A DNA stretch of 64,000 nucleotides from Echinometra lucunter (taxonomy: Eukaryota > Echinodermata > Echinoidea > Camarodonta > Echinometridae), in the NCBI GenBank assembly GCA_029962745.1, contig CM057153.1, positions 5,504,006 through 5,568,005 on the forward strand, written 5' to 3'. Below are positions 59,601 to 64,000 of the stretch, in pieces. The notes under the pieces were generated by a model that had not been told where the DNA came from, made no database searches, and saw only the letters and a program-made list of their open reading frames with translations. Position numbers and translations under genes: made by a program. The first letter of the stretch is position 1. Every line of letters begins with the position of its first letter.

Positions 59601-62600
59601 AAGGTCATTTGAGGTCAAATGTTAACGTTTACCTGCAAGACTCTATTATGACAAATCACTTTGCAACCGTTGCTCCCTTTTCAACTAAACTTGGGTCATA
59701 GATGCACTTGGGGGACCTTCATGTTATAGTGGCATCGGATGTCACATGGTAAGGTCAAAGGTCATTTTATTTCAAACGTTAAAGTTTACCTGCAAGACTC
59801 TCTCATGACACATAACTTAATAGCTGATGGTCCAATGTCAACCAAACTTGGGTCATAGATGCACTAGGGGTAACATCACGTTGTGGTGCTGTCGGAGGTC
59901 ACATGGTGAGGTCAAAGGTCATTTGAGGTCAAATGTTAGAGTTTACCTGCAAGACTCTCTTATGACAAAAAACTTTGCAACCGTTGCTCCCTTTTCAACT
60001 AAACTTGAGTCATAGATGTACTTGGGGGACCTTCATGTTGTGGTATCGAAGGTCACATGGTAAGGTCAAAGGTCATTTTATTTCAAACGTTCAAGTTTAC
60101 CTGCAAGGATCTCTTATGACACATAACTTGACAACTGTTGGTCCAGTGACAACCAAACTTGGGTCATAGATGTACTTGGGGGACCTTCGTGTTATAGTGG
60201 TATCAGAGGTCACATGGTAAGGTCAAAGGTCATTTTATTTCAAACGTTCAAGTTTACCTGCAAGACTCTCTTATGACACATAACTTGACAACTGTTGGTC
60301 CAGTGACAACTAAACTTGGGTAATCAATGCACTTGGGGGACCTTCATGTTATAGTGGCATCGGATGTCACATGGTAAGGTCAAAGGTCATTTTATTTCAA
60401 ACGTTAAAGTTTACCTGCAAGACTCTCTTATGACATATAACTTGACAACTGATTGTCAAATGGCAACCAAACTTGGGTCATAGATGCACTAGGGGTAACA
60501 TCATGTTGTGGTGCTGTCAGAGTTCACATGGTGAGGTCAGAGGTCATTTGAGGTCAGACATTAAAGTTTACCTGCAAGACTTTGCGATATCAAACTTTGT
60601 TAGGGACGTACTTGGGGAAACCTTCATGTTATTTAGTCATTGGTGGGTGAGACATAATCTTGCTATTGGTTTGTTATGTTTGATATAGCATTTCCCCAAA
60701 ATAATTTTGATTTCACTTTTTGTCTTTGTCTCGTTATAGGAGCATGTTGAATTGGTATCGTACCATAGAACAAAACTGGAAATTTAGTCACCGTGCTATT
60801 GGCAGAAAGGTAGGACCCAAACTGAAACAAAGAATTTCCACTTCATGAATTATGATTGTCAGTTGATTTTCTTAGAGTGCATCTGCAGTGAGATATGGAT
60901 GGTCTTTTTGTTTAAATTGGACCAGGCAGTCTGAAGTCTTTGTGAGCTCATGCTCTTGTCTGTATGGAATTAACACTATCAACCTTAAGTACTTAGTGAT
61001 CACATTGTGAAATAGTGTACAAGGTGTTCTTTTGCAGTGAATTTGCTGTGAAAGGGTTGTAGAAAAGTCATGGTTTTGTAGTGTTTTGTAGTGCCCATGC
61101 TTTTGTTGTGGAAACAGTTGTTCTTAAGGTGTGAAAGAGGTGTAAATAAGCTGCACAATAATGGTGGAATGAGTGTAGATTGGTAGTACTTTAGTTTTGA
61201 AAAAGTAGTGGTTTTGGCTGCAGCACAATAGTAGACATCCTGTCATTAAGTGGTCCACCATCACCTGTCCTGAGCAGGTCTTTTTTAATCCAGAGTGAAA
61301 ATGGACCAATAGACCACCCCCTATTCAAGGCAATAATCTGTCTATTACTGAGTGGTAGAGAAGTAATCAGTTGTCACACGAAGTAGCAAACTACTTCGTG
61401 TGACAACTGATTACTTCTCTACCACTCAGTATATTACTCCACGATAATCAACCTCTTCCGTTCTAATCTGTCTTTTGTTATATGGAGCTTTAACACATCC
61501 TGTTATTGATTATTCAGCTGGTGAACACCAATTAAGCCTGATCATTATTCAACTCCCCTTTTTAACAGCATCACCACTACTTTTTAAAAACTTTTTTTCA
61601 CACAGACGTCACTGCAAAAAACCAGCTTTTTCATAATCAGATCACCACAGTTAAGGTTGGTAGTGAACCTGTTGGCTACTGAATTCTCAAACTCCCGTAG
61701 GCTTAATACAGGGATCATCTGACTCAAGTAACTAGTGGGTTGTTTGGTGTATAAAGCGGCATAGTGTCGACATTAATTGAGTCTTTTGTTATGCCTCCGC
61801 CCGGTGCTGGAAGCTTTATGTTTGAGGGTATGACTTCCGACTTGGTGTGCTAGTCTGCATTGTTGCAGAAAGACAGTCTTATTAGATTTTAGGGTATGTA
61901 GGTCAAAGGTCAGTAGTCACAGAGGTCAATTTTGAAATTTTAAGTTGTAGCTTTGACAGCGTAGTATTTGTCATATGAACTTCTAGCATGGTGCTAGAAT
62001 ACATCACCATAGGAAGATGATTTGATTAGATTTTAGGGTATGTAGGTCACAGGTCAAAGTTCACTACATTTTAGCTATTTGTATGCATGAGTTTGAGGAG
62101 ACAAAAGTGATCAGACTTTTCTCGTTGTTAGGACAAAGGTAAATGAGGCATGGTTGTACGCAGCGGGGGGGGGGGGGAGAAATTTTGAAAACTTACATTT
62201 TTTTACTGAAAATTTTCACATAATTCACCAAATGCACCAAATCCTTCAATTTCACTTTAAAAAGTGCAAAAGCGCCCTCATGACCAGCTCGATCGCTTCG
62301 CTCCTTCGCTTTCAAGTTTCTTCGGAAACTTTTACGCGTCTTGCCCCCCCTAGGAAAAAATTTCTGCGTACGGCCCTGAATGAGGCCACTTGATATGTAA
62401 ATATAACTGTTTTTTTATTCTGGTTATCTCTGGTAATGCGAATTAAAGCTCACAAATAGAGCTCAATTAGCGGCTTCTCAGTATGCACTGTACAGCTGCT
62501 GTGTAATAGACTGAAATCTTTTCCCATTGTTCTTTTCACATAGCTGTACATGCCAGCTTTGATGGTGACCTGTGAATGGGATAGAGTCTTACCACCTGCA

Positions 62601-63674
62601 GCCAGCAAATACATGGAACCATTTGTAAGGGACCAATTTCCTTCCACCACCATTTTTTGCTTGATTTCTTTATTCCTCTTTTTTTTTCATAAAAGTCACT
62701 GAAAAAGTGTTATGGTCTTCGTGAATTGACATTTTAATGAAGATTAGTCTGAAGCATAATTGGACTCCCTGCAAAGGAAACAAAACATCCTATTCAATAA
62801 TCAGTAAATATTGGGAAAGCTTCAGTAATCAGTAAATATTGGGAAAGCTTCATGTCCCTTTGTGTATTTTGCTATGTTACCTGATTGGAGAATATAAATT
62901 CTATCCCAGAATAATAAACTTGAAAAGTATTTGAAAGCTCAGTTATTTCTCATTTCATTTTATTTCTCTTTTTCTGTAATTATGTTCTGTGGTGTTTTTC
63001 CCCCTCTCTTCCTCTCTTTCATTCACTCTGAAATATACAGTATTTTGTCCAAATCTCCTTGTCTTTTCTCTGAACAGGTGGTCAACTTGACCAGAGGTCA
63101 TATTGAAGATAGTGGACATTGGGCAGCCCTAGAACAGTAAGTTCAAATAAACATGATATATCACAGCATCAAATATTTTTTCAAAAACAGCCTACTGTGA
63201 ATTAAGGTTGAGTTGGAATGTATCATGAAGTTTGTTGAAGCATGTTTTGTTTATCTAATACTAGTAAGTTATTAGAATTGCCCTCTTGGAAACAAATGAT
63301 AATAAATTGGATTTATTATAGTGCTTAGTGCTAAGTTCTGTTTAAAGAGGTTTGAGGATATTATAACCCCATTTGTTGTATTCATTCAGGCATGAAATGT
63401 GTGCACCATCTTCACTCTATGGGCTGTATTTCTAGTATATGGGCAGCTTAAGGGCACATGCCAAATTCAGTCAGTGTTTTCCTTCCACCTTCAGAAAAGT
63501 ACGCTACTGTCTAACTGCATCGATATGCAACTCTGATGTAATTATTGGTCATTCAATTTAGTAAATTCCCTTAATTTTTTTTCCAGGCCCAAGAAACTCA
63601 ATAAGATCCTTGTTGATTGGCTGAACAAGGTCCACAAAGGTTCCAACCAACCTATCTTTCCCTCCAGCCTGTAA
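47635..63674 (+). CDS. EPHX2: Bifunctional (soluble) epoxide hydrolase 2-like, copy 2, 19 exons
   Basis: Exons: 47635-47732, 48980-49064, 49540-49696, 50448-50641, 51143-51265, 51741-51809, 52902-52997, 53998-54076, 55382-55416, 55813-55839, 56306-56391, 56747-56861, 57616-57687, 57910-57952, 58450-58552, 60740-60809, 62544-62624, 63078-63136, 63587-63674. They join to 559 codons plus stop, or 602 if ATG 47506 is used. Exons 2-18 have the same lengths and phases as in copy 1, and about 90% of residues agree. HAD motifs (DLGGV, TNN, RKPDP, FLDD) and hydrolase residues (HGFP, GHDWGG, both Tyr, Asp in CEWD, SGHW) are all present. The last three residues are Ser-Ser-Leu, a weak match to a PTS1 peroxisomal signal (human EPHX2 ends Ser-Lys-Met). 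No disabling change was found. Confidence 0.95.
48540..48770 (+). repeat. LINE-tail-like repeat in intron 1 of copy 2
   Basis: A stretch ending GGAAAAAATAAATGTTTC and (GAATT)-like repeats, the type of tail left by CR1/L2-type LINEs. No coding part was recognised. Confidence 0.4.
52095..52480 (-). repeat. Dispersed repeat in intron 6 of copy 2
   Basis: An inverted copy of 34811-35200, sharing CCGTTATCGCCATGATATCG, ATTCATTTTTGATCATGAAT and TGCTTAGGTCGGCCTTC. It additionally carries about five tandem TGTGCATTTGT/TGCGCATTTAT units near 52260-52310. Confidence 0.7.
52558..52719. mobile_element. MITE with CAGGGCCCCGTTTCATAAAA ends, in intron 6 of copy 2
   Basis: The left end CAGGGCCCCGTTTCATAAAA is mirrored by TTTTATGAAACGGGGCCCTG. 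The core ACCATTAATGGTAAC, GTTGAGCAATATGTTACCATGG matches 28738-28881. A hAT-type terminus (CAG) is visible, but the 8-bp duplication is not clear. Confidence 0.75.
53035..53490. mobile_element. Possible MITE in intron 7 of copy 2
   Basis: CpG-rich compared with its surroundings. The ends GGTGTGTTTAGTGAGTG and CCCTCAATAAACACGCTC are loosely inverted, and words such as AAGTCGC, ACTTGAGTCGC and GTGTTTAT recur inside on both strands. No ORF accepted. Confidence 0.4.
54491..54955. mobile_element. piggyBac-like MITE in intron 8 of copy 2
   Basis: A 465-bp element flanked by TTAA (54487-54490 and 54956-54959), with TIRs AGGTAGGAGATCCCATTTG and AGGTAGGGAATCCCTTTTG. The interior has GAGCTAGCTAGCTAGCTGG and a CpG-rich patch near 54730-54780. 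No transposase. Absent from intron 8 of copy 1. Confidence 0.8.
55850..56070 (+). repeat. ~125-bp tandem duplication in intron 10 of copy 2
   Basis: Two diverged copies sharing ATTCAATTAAATTATCC/ATTCGATCAAATTATCC, AAGTTCATNAAACCATATTT and AATGATTTATTGA. Not present in copy 1. Confidence 0.6.
59135..60660 (+). repeat. 157-162-bp minisatellite with DR1 motifs, in intron 15 of copy 2
   Basis: A GTCCGTCC tract (59092-59130) leads into about ten head-to-tail units, each starting GTTTACCTGCAAGACTCT. The first two units are 162 bp and appear identical; later units are 157 bp. Seven successive 157-bp-spaced units carry AGGTCA-N-AGGTCA, at 59595, 59752, 59909, 60063, 60220, 60377 and 60534. Three of these continue as AGGTCATTTGAGGTCA. 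Copy 1 intron 15 has no such array. ORFs beginning MGHRCTRGN or similar are repeat artefacts. Confidence 0.9.
61346..61431. repeat. Perfect 41-bp inverted repeat with 4-base loop
   Basis: The left arm (61346-61386) and right arm (61391-61431) are exact reverse complements around CAAA. The arm contains CTGAGTGGTAGAGAAGTAAT and TTGTCACACGAAGTAG. It lies in intron 16 of copy 2, would form a fully paired hairpin in DNA or RNA, and codes for nothing. Confidence 0.95.
61900..62056 (+). promoter_or_regulatory. Two further DR1-type motifs in intron 16 of copy 2
   Basis: AGGTCAAAGGTCA at 61900-61912 and AGGTCACAGGTCA at 62044-62056, the latter followed by AAGTTCA. They lie in two copies of a ~145-bp unit (GATTAGATTTTAGGGTATGTAGGTCA). 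They match the DR1 nuclear-receptor consensus; function is inferred only. Confidence 0.35.
62150..62378 (-). mobile_element. Non-autonomous TIR element, GGCCGTACG family, copy D, 8-bp TSD
   Basis: A 229-bp element in reverse orientation to copies A-C, with ends ATGGTTGTACGCAG and CTGCGTACGGCCCTG. It is flanked by an exact 8-bp duplication AATGAGGC (62142-62149 and 62379-62386). The core GATCGCTTCGCTCC and GCGCCCTCATGACCAGCTC match the family. The 8-bp duplication supports hAT affinity. It sits in intron 16 of copy 2 and is missing from copy 1. Confidence 0.85.
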
Positions 63675-64000
63675 GGATACAGACATGATGTAGGCAATAC
63701 CAATATCGCCGATGACATAAGAAAGAGGGAGTCCAAATGGACCAATCACAGACATTGTATGAGAAGACCATGCTGTCTGTCAAATACCTCAAATCATGAA
63801 TATCAATTCTGCATGTAAAAATGAAATTTATTTTGTCACAGTGTAAATTTATTTGAATTGATCAAATCAGAGATTGCCATTATTATTAGATTATAGATGG
63901 AAATAGGATATAGCTTTATATTCCTGTAATAAAAAGTTGGGATTAGTGGTATTAAATGAAAATGGCTGTTTGAAAGGAAAATATTTATTTGGCAAAGTTA
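63675..64000 (+). other. 3' UTR of copy 2, cut by the window end
   Basis: Sequence after the stop aligns with the copy 1 3' UTR to the last base of the window, so the duplicated segment continues beyond 64000. Confidence 0.6.

Noticed and set aside
59135..60660. CRISPR-like array
   Set aside because: Units are ~157 bp and repeated throughout without unique spacers, and the DNA is animal; it is a minisatellite.

Overview
The window looks like nuclear DNA of a marine invertebrate deuterostome, most likely an echinoderm and probably a sea urchin. The evidence is AT-rich sequence, short exons with consensus GT-AG introns, a vertebrate-like 19-exon soluble epoxide hydrolase gene, a rhodopsin-class GPCR, and dense non-autonomous DNA transposons, LINE/SINE fragments, minisatellites and G/C homopolymer runs. 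The species call is inference; no marker gene is present.

Layout. 1-5.9 kb: no firm gene; TIR elements, foldback repeats and one weak candidate first exon (1515-1665). 5.9-12.3 kb: a single-exon GPCR whose coding sequence is split after its 9th codon by a complete Ty3/gypsy LTR retrotransposon (5961-11175, minus strand). Its 738-bp LTRs look identical, it has a 4-bp ATAC target duplication, and its Pol ORF is intact but no capsid region is present. Removing the element and one ATAC rejoins the GPCR frame exactly. 12.3-20.2 kb: repeats only (LINE 3' fragment, GTA/GTG array, ~570-bp satellite, hAT-like elements, tRNA-derived SINE, CTT and ATC arrays).

20.2-64 kb: a tandem pair of EPHX2-like genes on the plus strand, each with a HAD phosphatase domain followed by an alpha/beta-hydrolase. 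Copy 1 (20721-41535) encodes 562 aa and copy 2 (47635-63674) 559 aa. Each has 19 exons with matching internal exon lengths and phases and no disruption, and all epoxide-hydrolase catalytic residues are present. Both have the HAD motif DLGGV, in which the second Asp is missing. Homology starts about 0.45 kb (copy 1) and 0.3 kb (copy 2) upstream of exon 1 and runs through the 3' UTR past the window end, giving a duplication unit of about 27 kb.

The paralogs differ at their ends: copy 2 can start 43 codons upstream with a mitochondrial-presequence-like leader and ends in -SSL, while copy 1 lacks an upstream ATG and ends in -GMQT. They also differ in exons 12-14, 16 and 17 (cap and the region around the catalytic Asp) and in intron contents. 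Copy 2 intron 15 carries a 157-bp minisatellite in which seven successive units have a perfect AGGTCA direct repeat spaced by one base (DR1, the PPAR/RXR/HNF4-type half-site arrangement). This is of interest beside a lipid-epoxide enzyme, but the repeat belongs to a dispersed type and may be coincidental.
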